Source: Chloroflexota bacterium (GTDB lineage: Bacteria > Chloroflexota > UBA11872 > VXOZ01). From it: 5,380 bases of DNA. The notes beneath the pieces are model-generated. The model was given only the letters and a program-made list of their open reading frames with translations, had not been told where the DNA came from and did not search any database. The position numbers and the translations under genes are program-made. The stretch covers positions 1-5,380 of the forward strand of contig VXOZ01000138.1 in NCBI GenBank assembly GCA_009839775.1, given 5' to 3'. Below are positions 1 to 5,106 of this stretch, piece after piece. The number at the start of each line of letters is the position of its first letter. Within the stretch, counting starts at the first letter, position 1.

Positions 1-2
1 TC

Positions 3-965
3 CTCTGGCTGCTGATCTTTGCCGTAATTTGCACGTCGTTTGCCCTGGGCGGGCCGATAGTCGTGGTGCGCCAGTGGATGGAAAAATTCGGCATCTGGGT
101 CATGACCGCGGCGTCATTGTGGTTGACCTATTCTATCGTCAGCAGTTTCAATCTCGGCGACGTACTTGCTCAAACGAGTACCGATGGCGCGCCCTTCTGG
201 GTAGGCATAGACCTCGTCATAGCCATGCCGATTTCCTGGATACCGCTCATTGCGGACTACAGCCGCTTTGGCAGGAGTGAAGGGGGCGCGTTTGCCGGCA
301 CGTGGTTGGGCTACTTTCTGGCGAACTCTTGGTTCTATGGGCTCGGCGTCTTGCTGGTAGCTACCGTGACTCTCGGAGACATGAGCAATCCTGCCGTTGC
401 TATTGCGGGCGCGATTATTGTCTTCACCGCCGGTTGGCTGGCATTGCTCGCTACCTTGGCCGTGGAGACCGATCAGGCCTTTGCCGACATTTACTCAGCG
501 GCCGTCACCGCCCAGAACGTCTTCTCGCGCATCCCGCAACGGGTCTTCGTCGTGATTGTCGCGTTGATTGGGCTTGTTTTGGCGTCATTCCTGAATATGG
601 TGACCTATGAAATCTTCATGCTGCTCATCGGCTCCGTTTTCATCTCACTCTTTGGCGTGATGGCGGCGGACTTCTTTGTCGTGCGGCGGCAAGAGTATGA
701 AACGGCCGACCTTACTTCCCGTGAAGGCGCATACTGGTACCTGGGCGGCGTGAACTGGCTGGCACTCATCTGCTGGGCGGCCGGGGTCAGCTTTTATCAC
801 TTGTTAAACCCCAATCTCCTGAGCAATTTCGTAGACGGCGTGCAGGGCCTGGCGCCGGAGATATTGACCGGCTATGGCGGTTCTTTGCCTTCATTCATCT
901 TGGCATTCGTGCTCTACACGGTGCTCAGTCCCTTGCTGCTGCGGCGCAACAGTGAGGATGAGTGA
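3..965 (+). CDS. NCS1-family nucleobase/pyrimidine permease (CytX/CodB-like), 5' end cut off
   Basis: This is the last 320 residues of an integral membrane transporter whose start lies before the window; the reading frame is open from position 3 to a TGA stop at 963-965. NCS1 proteins import cytosine, purines, allantoin or hydroxymethylpyrimidine with a cation. In the visible chain there are about nine hydrophobic segments (near residues 1-19, 30-46, 65-84, 98-120, 133-155, 180-202, 203-223, 244-266, 293-314). Family-like motifs are PISWIPLIADYSRF at 76-89 and the LIGSVFISLFGVMAADFFVVRR stretch (residues 208-229), which resemble the CytX/CodB branch most. The chain ends in a short charged tail (RRNSEDE). 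A GTG at 63 could be read as a start, but typical hydrophobic permease sequence precedes it in frame, so it is internal. Substrate is inferred: a thiamine-pyrimidine (HMP) or cytosine role is likely, but no thiamine gene or riboswitch is visible to decide. No clear terminator follows. Confidence 0.85.
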   Translation, partial: LWLLIFAVICTSFALGGPIVVVRQWMEKFGIWVMTAASLWLTYSIVSSFNLGDVLAQTSTDGAPFWVGIDLVIAMPISWIPLIADYSRFGRSEGGAFAGTWLGYFLANSWFYGLGVLLVATVTLGDMSNPAVAIAGAIIVFTAGWLALLATLAVETDQAFADIYSAAVTAQNVFSRIPQRVFVVIVALIGLVLASFLNMVTYEIFMLLIGSVFISLFGVMAADFFVVRRQEYETADLTSREGAYWYLGGVNWLALICWAAGVSFYHLLNPNLLSNFVDGVQGLAPEILTGYGGSLPSFILAFVLYTVLSPLLLRRNSEDE

Positions 966-1011
966 GAGGACAGTACATTCCGTTTAGAGTACGACGCTTG
1001 TGCTGGCCGTG

Positions 1012-1037
1012 CCGCTCGCTCTGAGCTTGTCGAAGGG
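1012..1037 (+). repeat. Short dispersed repeat, simple copy (CTGAG-CT-TGTCGAAG module)
   Basis: The unit contains CCGCTCGCTCTGAG (1012-1025), a two-base gap, then TGTCGAAG (1028-1035) and GG. A related unit lies about 40 bases downstream in the opposite orientation (1078-1142). Sequences of the form 'CTGAGCTTGTCGAAGG' are familiar to me as a very common intergenic repeat in many environmental bacterial genomes, often mistranslated as LALSLSKG in predicted proteins; that is recalled knowledge, not checked here. Function is unknown. Confidence 0.65.
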
Positions 1038-1077
1038 TTACCGGCGCAAGATTCAGATTGCGGCAACTGCGCGCGAT

Positions 1078-1142
1078 CCCCGTTCATACTTCGACAGGGG
1101 CTGCGCGCAGCCGGCTGCGCGCAGCCCTCAGTACGAACGGGG
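1078..1142 (-). repeat. Composite inverted repeat with a nested 30-bp GC-rich palindrome
   Basis: The outer arms are CCCCGTTCATACT (1078-1090) and AGTACGAACGGGG (1130-1142), complementary at 12 of 13 positions. Inside lies a perfect 30-bp palindrome at 1098-1127, centred on CCGG and built from CTGCGCGCAG blocks. Read on the minus strand, the unit starts CCGTTCGTACTGAG and ends TGTCGAAGTATGAACGG, so it shares the CTGAG and TGTCGAAG modules of the copy at 1012-1037. Here the two modules are 30 bases apart rather than 2. The transcript of either strand would fold into a long, very stable hairpin. It sits between convergent genes, where it could act as a bidirectional terminator, although no T-run follows. 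Confidence 0.8.
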
Positions 1143-1253
1143 AACACCAAATTGCTTTAGCAAACAGATTCCGACAATTGAGCGAACGCCATAGCTGCTC
1201 GCTCTCGCAACCTTGCGTCATGGACCTTAGCAAGTTGTCTTGGGTGCCTTGCG

Positions 1254-1598
1254 TTAGCCGTTCCCGTAAAGCGTGTCCGTCTTGGCCGCCATGATGAAGT
1301 CGTTGCGATGGAGACCTTTGATCTTGTGCGTCCACCACGTCACCGTGACGCACCCCCACTCGGTGAGCAGGGCGGGGTGGTGCCCTTCTGCTTCCGCTAT
1401 TTCCCCAACCGCGTTCGTGAACGCCAGCGCCTGGACAAAGTTCTTAAATCTGTAGACCCGCTCCAATTGCGGGATCCCCCGGCGCTCTTCCAGATGCCAC
1501 TCCGGGATCTGGGGCTGCAACTCCGCAATCTCCTCGGTCGTCACCTGCGGCGCGCCCTTTCGACAGGCCACGCATTTCTCTGCTGTTAGCGAGGCCAT
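1254..1598 (-). CDS. Pterin-4a-carbinolamine dehydratase (4a-hydroxytetrahydrobiopterin dehydratase)
   Basis: This is a complete 114-residue cytosolic enzyme of the PCD/DCoH family, which dehydrates 4a-hydroxytetrahydropterin to the quinonoid dihydropterin and so recycles the cofactor of aromatic amino-acid hydroxylases. The active-site signature is intact: E69-x3-H73-H74-P75, W81, H91 and D100, with the family spacing. An N-terminal CVAC pair (C9, C12) precedes the fold, as in many bacterial members. The start at 1598 is chosen because a strong ribosome site (AAGGAGG) lies five bases upstream; the frame stays open 28 codons further, but that extension is unlike the family. Length is normal for the family. 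The name phhB is used when it sits with phenylalanine hydroxylase; no such partner is visible, so no symbol is given. The gene is divergent from the solute-binding protein gene and appears monocistronic. Confidence 0.93.
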   Translation of the reverse strand: MASLTAEKCVACRKGAPQVTTEEIAELQPQIPEWHLEERRGIPQLERVYRFKNFVQALAFTNAVGEIAEAEGHHPALLTEWGCVTVTWWTHKIKGLHRNDFIMAAKTDTLYGNG

Positions 1599-1603
1599 GC
1601 TCC

Positions 1604-1610
1604 CCTCCTT
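1604..1610 (-). promoter_or_regulatory. Ribosome binding site fixing the dehydratase start
   Basis: On the minus strand AAGGAGG is followed by GGAGC and then ATG, a near-ideal Shine-Dalgarno with five-base spacing. It decides in favour of the 114-residue product over the upstream in-frame ATG at 1682. Confidence 0.85.
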
Positions 1611-1641
1611 TCTGGCTTTTATCTTGTTTGCATTTGAAATC

Positions 1642-1670
1642 CATATAGTTCTCCAACGGGTTGTTTTCAG
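1642..1670 (-). promoter_or_regulatory. Possible sigma-70-type promoter for the dehydratase gene
   Basis: On the minus strand CTGAAA (1665-1670) and TATATG (1642-1647) are separated by 17 bases; each matches four of six consensus positions. Transcription would begin about 35-40 bases before the ATG. The match is modest and the region is AT-rich, so chance is a real alternative. Confidence 0.25.
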
Positions 1671-1855
1671 CATAGCAAACAAGCGTGAAAGGAGGGCAAT
1701 CTGTATTGCTTTAACCCTAGCTGCGCAAGCCTCGAAAGCGAACGATAGTTCCAGAAACGTAGACCATTACATAAACGCAGTGAATCGCTTTAGAGCAAGA
1801 ATTTTTCACTAGTGCATCACTCAGTAAGCACAGATTCGGTTAGTTCCATGGAGAC

Positions 1856-1884
1856 TTGCCAGTGTTAATTTGCAGGAGTAAACT
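1856..1884 (+). promoter_or_regulatory. Likely sigma-70-type promoter for the solute-binding protein gene
   Basis: TTGCCA (1856-1861, five of six to TTGACA) is followed after exactly 17 bases by TAAACT (1879-1884, four of six to TATAAT). Transcription would start near 1891, giving a leader of about 40 bases with the ribosome site at its end. No operator palindrome overlapping it was recognised. Confidence 0.4.
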
Positions 1885-1916
1885 TCCGGTAGGTAAAACG
1901 TGTTGCATCTATTCTT

Positions 1917-1925
1917 GAGGAGGGG
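1917..1925 (+). promoter_or_regulatory. Strong ribosome binding site of the solute-binding protein gene
   Basis: GAGGAGGGG lies five bases before the ATG at 1931, supporting that start and suggesting efficient translation, as expected for an abundant binding protein. Confidence 0.8.
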
Positions 1926-1930
1926 TAACG

Positions 1931-3304
1931 ATGCGTCTCAATCAACTTACACGCCGGCGTGTCCTTGGTGGCGTGCTCGGAGGCAGCGGCGCGCTCCTGC
2001 TCGCGGCGTGCGGACAGGCCACGATGACGGGCGAGCCGCAGGAGGAGATGGCGGAGAAACCGGCGGAAGAGGCTAAGCCGGCAGAGCCGGAAACCGTAAC
2101 GCTCAATGTGATTTGCTATACGGAAGCGCAGGGCGGCGACTATGAGCGTTCGATTGCCGGCTATCGGGCGGAGGTCGGTACAGATATCGATCTATCGATT
2201 GACGTGACCGCATGGGGCGAATACTGGCCGAAGCTCAAGACTTCCGCCGCTGCGGGTACGCCGTTCGACGTGATGATCATGAACGGCCCCAACATCATGT
2301 TCCACGCGGCGAACAATATCCTCTACGACCTTTCCCCTTACGTTGCCGCCGACAACATTGACATGCTGGAGACATTTCCGGCCTATCTCGTGAACGTCTA
2401 CACACTCTTTGGCAAGGTCTGGGGCCTGCCGAATTTTCACGCCACCATCGGCATGTACTACAACCGCGAGCATCTGGGCGAGGCGGGACTAGATGAGCCG
2501 GCGGAGGACTGGACGTTCGACGACTGGTTGGAGATGTCGCAGAAGCTCACCAAACGCCAGGGTGAAACGCCGGAGCGTTGGGGCACGTACGTGTCGGTCT
2601 GGGGCCAGACCGAGGGATACAACTACGTCCTGGCAAACGGCGGCGAGATTCTGAATAAGGAGAAGACCGAGTTTCTCTTTGGACAACCCGCCGGACTGGA
2701 AGCGTTCAATTTCATGCACGGTCTCATTCACCAGCATGGTGTCGCGCCCACCCGCCCGGAGGCTTCCGACGCCGGCGGCAAGCGCAACATGTTCCATAAC
2801 GGCTTGCTGACGTTCCGCGCCAGTGGGCCCTGGGAATTCGGCCATCTCGCGCCGCTGGACCACATCAACTGGGGTGTGCAGTACCTGCCGCGAAACGTCC
2901 GCCAAGCCAACGTGGTGCACGGCTCGTCCTTCGCGGCCGGCGACCAGGTGAAGACGCCAGATCACTCGTGGGCGTTCATCAAGTACGCCACCACGTCGGA
3001 CACCGGCGAGGCCTCTACTGCCGAGTTCACCATGCCCGGCAGTTGGAAGGGCTCCCGCAATTGGACCGCCAATAACGACTTTCCCGAACTGGCCCAGAAG
3101 TTCCTCGACTCCATGGACTGGGGCTTCGACTATCCGCAGTCGTACTCCACCCTGGAGTGGAACTCCGCCATTCCGGCCGAGCTCAATAAGGCCGTGGACA
3201 ACGAGGTGACCATGGATGAAGCCGTCGCCACCGCCGTCGGCATCGGCAACAAGATCCTCGAAGAGGAGCAGGTAGAGCTAAGGCGGCTGGGTGTGATCGG
3301 CTAG
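1931..3304 (+). CDS. ABC transporter substrate-binding lipoprotein, extracellular family 1 (sugar-type)
   Basis: This complete 457-residue protein would capture a solute, probably a carbohydrate, outside the membrane and deliver it to an ABC importer. The N-terminus has a twin-arginine-like motif T7-R8-R9-R10-V11-L12, a glycine/leucine-rich core and a lipobox LAAC with the lipidated cysteine at C27. A Glu/Pro/Ala-rich linker (about 34-55) ties the domain to the membrane. Family-1 features follow: WGEYWPKLKTSAAAGTPFDV (95-114), WGLPNFHATIGMYYNRE (164-180), WTFDDW (194-199), FHNGLLTFRASGPWEF (288-303), SWAFIKYATTSD (346-357), and a C-terminal helix (418-445) of the type that packs on the fold. 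Length is typical. No permease or ATPase gene lies beside it: both flanking genes are on the opposite strand and a hairpin follows at once. The exact substrate cannot be read from sequence; a sugar is the usual ligand, inferred from family only. Confidence 0.9.
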   Translation: MRLNQLTRRRVLGGVLGGSGALLLAACGQATMTGEPQEEMAEKPAEEAKPAEPETVTLNVICYTEAQGGDYERSIAGYRAEVGTDIDLSIDVTAWGEYWPKLKTSAAAGTPFDVMIMNGPNIMFHAANNILYDLSPYVAADNIDMLETFPAYLVNVYTLFGKVWGLPNFHATIGMYYNREHLGEAGLDEPAEDWTFDDWLEMSQKLTKRQGETPERWGTYVSVWGQTEGYNYVLANGGEILNKEKTEFLFGQPAGLEAFNFMHGLIHQHGVAPTRPEASDAGGKRNMFHNGLLTFRASGPWEFGHLAPLDHINWGVQYLPRNVRQANVVHGSSFAAGDQVKTPDHSWAFIKYATTSDTGEASTAEFTMPGSWKGSRNWTANNDFPELAQKFLDSMDWGFDYPQSYSTLEWNSAIPAELNKAVDNEVTMDEAVATAVGIGNKILEEEQVELRRLGVIG

Positions 3305-3323
3305 CAGCGGTGGGTTTAGAGAC

Positions 3324-3365
3324 AATTGACAGAGGCGCTCCAAATCGGAGCGCCTCTGTGCAATT
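3324..3365 (+). terminator. Strong stem-loop after the solute-binding protein gene, probable terminator
   Basis: The stem is a perfect 13-bp pair, ACAGAGGCGCTCC (3329-3341) with GGAGCGCCTCTGT (3347-3359), around a five-base AAATC loop. AATTG (3324-3328) and CAATT (3361-3365) extend it by five pairs past one bulged G at 3360. It begins 20 bases after the stop codon. A run of T is lacking on both strands (CAATTAATGG follows on the plus strand), so it may terminate weakly, need a factor, or protect the 3' end of the mRNA. Confidence 0.65.
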
Positions 3366-3586
3366 AATGGCTGCAGGCCTTCAAAGAGGGCTCGAGAGTA
3401 GTGCCGGTCGACCACTCCTCGCGGCGAAGCGCGCGCGGCTGAGTCCACCCATGTGGGTCCCACCACGGCAACTGTACGTTGCGCATAGCCTGCCTCCAAA
3501 ATGCCCGACATTGCGCTCTCACGCTCATGATGCTACATCCGCAATTCCGGCTGGCAAGAGTTCAAAGGAATCTGGCGGCGCATGCC
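3366..3586. other. Noncoding spacer between convergent genes
   Basis: Between the hairpin and the stop codon of the minus-strand hypothetical gene there are about 220 bases without a supportable gene. A small hairpin ACCC-ATGT-GGGT at 3447-3458 is too short to interpret. Small open frames exist on both strands but have neither a ribosome site nor recognisable protein character. Confidence 0.55.
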
Positions 3587-4207
3587 TTAACTAGAGCTGT
3601 CACCTTGGGATGATTTTCTTACTCTTCCATTCACATATTGGAATAATGCTTCAGGAAGCCGTTGTCGAGTTTGTGCTGGTAGCACCCAAAACAACTTGTC
3701 GTCCCAAATCACGTTTCCCATAGCACTGCTATTCCCCTTGAAAGTTGGGTCGTACTTGAAGTTCTTAATAGTTTCTTCATTTGCCTCCAGCGCTTCTTGA
3801 AGCGTTTGAAACTGAACTAGCCCTCCAATTCGCACCCGCTTTCCCTGTTGATCTGTTCCTTCTATGCTGGCTAGATCGGAGACTTTATCGTCGTAAATCT
3901 TCCTCAAATCCTCTTGAGTCTTCTTACTCAGTTCAGAATAAAGACAGGCGATGTCGTGAGTGAACCTGCACTCTCCACCGTTATCCAACTCCCATAGCGC
4001 CTTTATCACGATTTCAAACACGATTGAGTTTAGAATATGAGAAACGTACGTCCTCCACTTCCTGTGTTCATCCAAGGTATCCTCTTTCTCACCTTTGGAT
4101 GCAGCTTTCGGTACCTGAATTGCGTGAGATGGGTTGTCATCTAGGTACTTGGCGATTTCCATACAGGAACGCAAAGACTCAATCTTCTTTTCCAAGTTAC
4201 TTTTCAT
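3587..4207 (-). CDS. Hypothetical protein with a weak HEPN-like helical segment
   Basis: I do not recognise this 206-residue protein as a named family. It looks soluble: no signal peptide and no membrane segment. The start at 4207 has a fair ribosome site (GAGGTGA, five bases upstream). Residues 1-25 and 45-105 look helical. The segment NSIVFEIVIKALWEL (60-74), followed by a short loop and R81-F-T-H84-D85 with a further helix to about 107, resembles the 'hydrophobic helix, then HD-L' pattern seen in some HEPN-domain proteins. However, the classic HEPN nuclease motif R-x4-6-H is not met here (R-x2-H), so a nuclease role is not claimed. The C-terminal third (WVLPAQTRQRLPEALFQYVNG, 174-194) is unassigned. 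Three counted 60-base lines give 29, 23 and 26 G+C (about 43%), against about 65% in neighbouring genes, which suggests recent acquisition. It lies 86 bases after the exporter permease on the same strand, but a terminator separates them. Confidence 0.7.
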   Translation of the reverse strand: MKSNLEKKIESLRSCMEIAKYLDDNPSHAIQVPKAASKGEKEDTLDEHRKWRTYVSHILNSIVFEIVIKALWELDNGGECRFTHDIACLYSELSKKTQEDLRKIYDDKVSDLASIEGTDQQGKRVRIGGLVQFQTLQEALEANEETIKNFKYDPTFKGNSSAMGNVIWDDKLFWVLPAQTRQRLPEALFQYVNGRVRKSSQGDSSS

Positions 4208-4211
4208 AGTC

Positions 4212-4218
4212 TCACCTC
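4212..4218 (-). promoter_or_regulatory. Ribosome binding site of the hypothetical gene
   Basis: The minus strand reads GAGGTGA, then GACT-type spacing to the ATG at 4205-4207. It is a moderate Shine-Dalgarno that supports this start and argues that the frame is a real gene. No clear promoter was found between it and the preceding terminator. Confidence 0.6.
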
Positions 4219-4241
4219 TAGTGTCTTATGCATATTCTTAC

Positions 4242-4271
4242 AAAAAAGCCATGTATTGAGCTTCAATAGGC
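4242..4271 (-). terminator. Rho-independent terminator of the ABC exporter operon
   Basis: On the minus strand the order is GCC, TATTGA, loop AGC, TCAATA, unpaired CAT, GGC, then six T (4242-4247). The six-pair inner stem is perfect and GCC/GGC can close it past a three-base bulge. It starts 22 bases after the permease stop, the expected place. It separates the exporter operon from the downstream hypothetical gene, though leakage into that gene remains possible. Confidence 0.65.
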
Positions 4272-4293
4272 CTATGCCTTGTGTGAAGATCCT

Positions 4294-5106
4294 TCAAACC
4301 CGCCGCCTGAACATCCACGTAGCCACCGGCATAGCAACCACGATGATGCCGACGCACCAGAAGAGCGCCAGCCAGCCGCTGTTGCCAATCGGCGTGCCGA
4401 CCATCCAGGCGCGCATGGCTTCGATGACGTGGGTAACGGGTTGGTTCTCGGCAAAGATGCGCAGCACGGCCGGCATGCTGGCGGTGGGCACGAAGGCGCT
4501 GCTGGCAAAGGTGAGCGGCATAAGCACCATAAAACCTGACCACTGCGCGGCCTCCAGCGACTTGACCACCATACCTAATATCGCCGATATCCAGGAAATT
4601 GCCAGGGTAAAGAGCAGCAGCAGGCCGAGCACCAGCAGCCACTCGGCGGGGTCAGCCGTGGGGCGGAAGCCAACGAGAAAACTCGCCGCGAGCATTATGA
4701 GAGCCGATATGGTGTTGCGCACAAGATCGGCGATGACGTGCGCCGCGAGCAGCGCGGAACTTGCCATCGGCAGCGCCCGGAAACGGTCCACAATACCCTT
4801 CTGAAGGTCCACTAACACGCTGAAGGTGGTTGTATTCGCCCCGAAAGCCGCGGTCTGCACCAAGATTCCCGCCACGAGAAAGTTGACATAACTTGTCTCG
4901 CCCGTGTTGATGGCGCCGCCAAAGACGTAGCGAAAGAGCAGCAAGAACATTACGGGCATGAGGAAGGTTGAGAGCAACTGATCGATGTTGCGTAAGATGT
5001 GCGTGAGGCTGCGTTTCGTCAGCACCCAGTAGTTATCAAGCGTCCAGAAGATCTCCGGACGGGCCTCCGTTTGGGTGTCGGCAAGCAGAGAGACCGATTG
5101 CTTCAT
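4294..5106 (-). CDS. ABC-2 type exporter permease, DrrB-like
   Basis: This complete 270-residue membrane protein is the transmembrane half of an ABC exporter of the daunorubicin-resistance (DrrAB) type; such pairs export drugs, antibiotics, lipids or polysaccharide precursors. A cytosolic N-terminal part (1-43) is followed by about six membrane segments (near 44-64, 74-96, 118-147, 155-180, 188-209, 244-266) and a short basic tail (RRRV). The ABC-2 family pattern is visible in GIVDRFRALPM (104-114), the coupling region after the second segment, and in ENQPVTHVIEAMRAW (220-234) before the last segment. The start ATG (5104-5106) overlaps the TGA of the upstream ATPase gene as ATGA, and a GGAGA-type site lies inside the ATPase end, so the two are translationally coupled. 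A terminator follows at 4242-4271. The substrate cannot be inferred. Confidence 0.92.
   Translation of the reverse strand: MKQSVSLLADTQTEARPEIFWTLDNYWVLTKRSLTHILRNIDQLLSTFLMPVMFLLLFRYVFGGAINTGETSYVNFLVAGILVQTAAFGANTTTFSVLVDLQKGIVDRFRALPMASSALLAAHVIADLVRNTISALIMLAASFLVGFRPTADPAEWLLVLGLLLLFTLAISWISAILGMVVKSLEAAQWSGFMVLMPLTFASSAFVPTASMPAVLRIFAENQPVTHVIEAMRAWMVGTPIGNSGWLALFWCVGIIVVAMPVATWMFRRRV

Larger units (their letters stand above)
966..1253. other. Noncoding spacer between convergent genes, repeat-bearing
   Basis: This 288-base spacer separates the plus-strand permease from the minus-strand dehydratase, so the two genes converge on it. No credible gene is present: the short open frames here translate the repeats themselves (for example the peptide VPLALSLSKG on the plus strand). 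The left half holds two related repeat units, annotated separately. The right half (1143-1253) shows only a weak six-base inverted pair and nothing I can name. No hairpin followed by a T-run was found for either gene, so the repeats may double as the transcription stop. Confidence 0.7.
1599..1930. other. AT-rich divergent intergenic region
   Basis: The 332 bases lie between the divergent dehydratase and solute-binding-protein genes and must carry both promoters. One counted line (1741-1800) is 24/60 G+C, far below the roughly 65% of the genes. No convincing coding frame, RNA gene or known riboswitch fold was recognised. A Shine-Dalgarno-like AAAGGAGG at 1688-1695 has no usable start codon after it. 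The likely promoters and ribosome sites are annotated separately. Confidence 0.6.

Noticed and set aside
914..1194. Small open frames on both strands across the repeat region
   Set aside because: Their translations are the repeats themselves (LALSLSKG and CAQPAARSP-type peptides), a known source of false gene calls.
1180..1204. Possible terminator hairpin GAGCGA...TCGCTC downstream of the dehydratase
   Set aside because: Only six pairs around a 13-base loop and no T-run on the minus strand; too weak to call.
1599..1682. 28-codon N-terminal extension of the pterin dehydratase from the ATG at 1682
   Set aside because: The extension is unlike the family, spans the AT-rich leader, and a near-perfect ribosome site directly precedes the internal ATG at 1598.
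1688..1695. Shine-Dalgarno-like AAAGGAGG on the plus strand
   Set aside because: The nearest TTG is followed by a stop two codons later and no ATG or GTG lies at a usable distance; no supportable gene follows.
2489..2965. Minus-strand open frame of 158 codons inside the solute-binding protein gene
   Set aside because: It is antisense to strongly family-like coding sequence, without a ribosome site or recognisable domain.
3447..3458. Hairpin ACCC-ATGT-GGGT
   Set aside because: Only four to five pairs, readily found by chance in GC-rich DNA.
3587..4207. Complete toxin-antitoxin or defence system around the hypothetical gene
   Set aside because: No partner gene (nucleotidyltransferase, antitoxin, or other defence component) is adjacent, and the nuclease motif is not intact, so a system cannot be claimed.
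4208..4275. Promoter for the hypothetical gene (TTGAAG with TAAGAA on the minus strand)
   Set aside because: The spacing would be 20 bases and the -35 box would lie within the terminator stem; other box pairs fit no better.
4256..4804. Plus-strand open frame of 182 codons
   Set aside because: It lies opposite the clearly recognisable ABC-2 permease, has Ser/Thr/Arg-rich low-character translation, and runs over the terminator; an antisense shadow.
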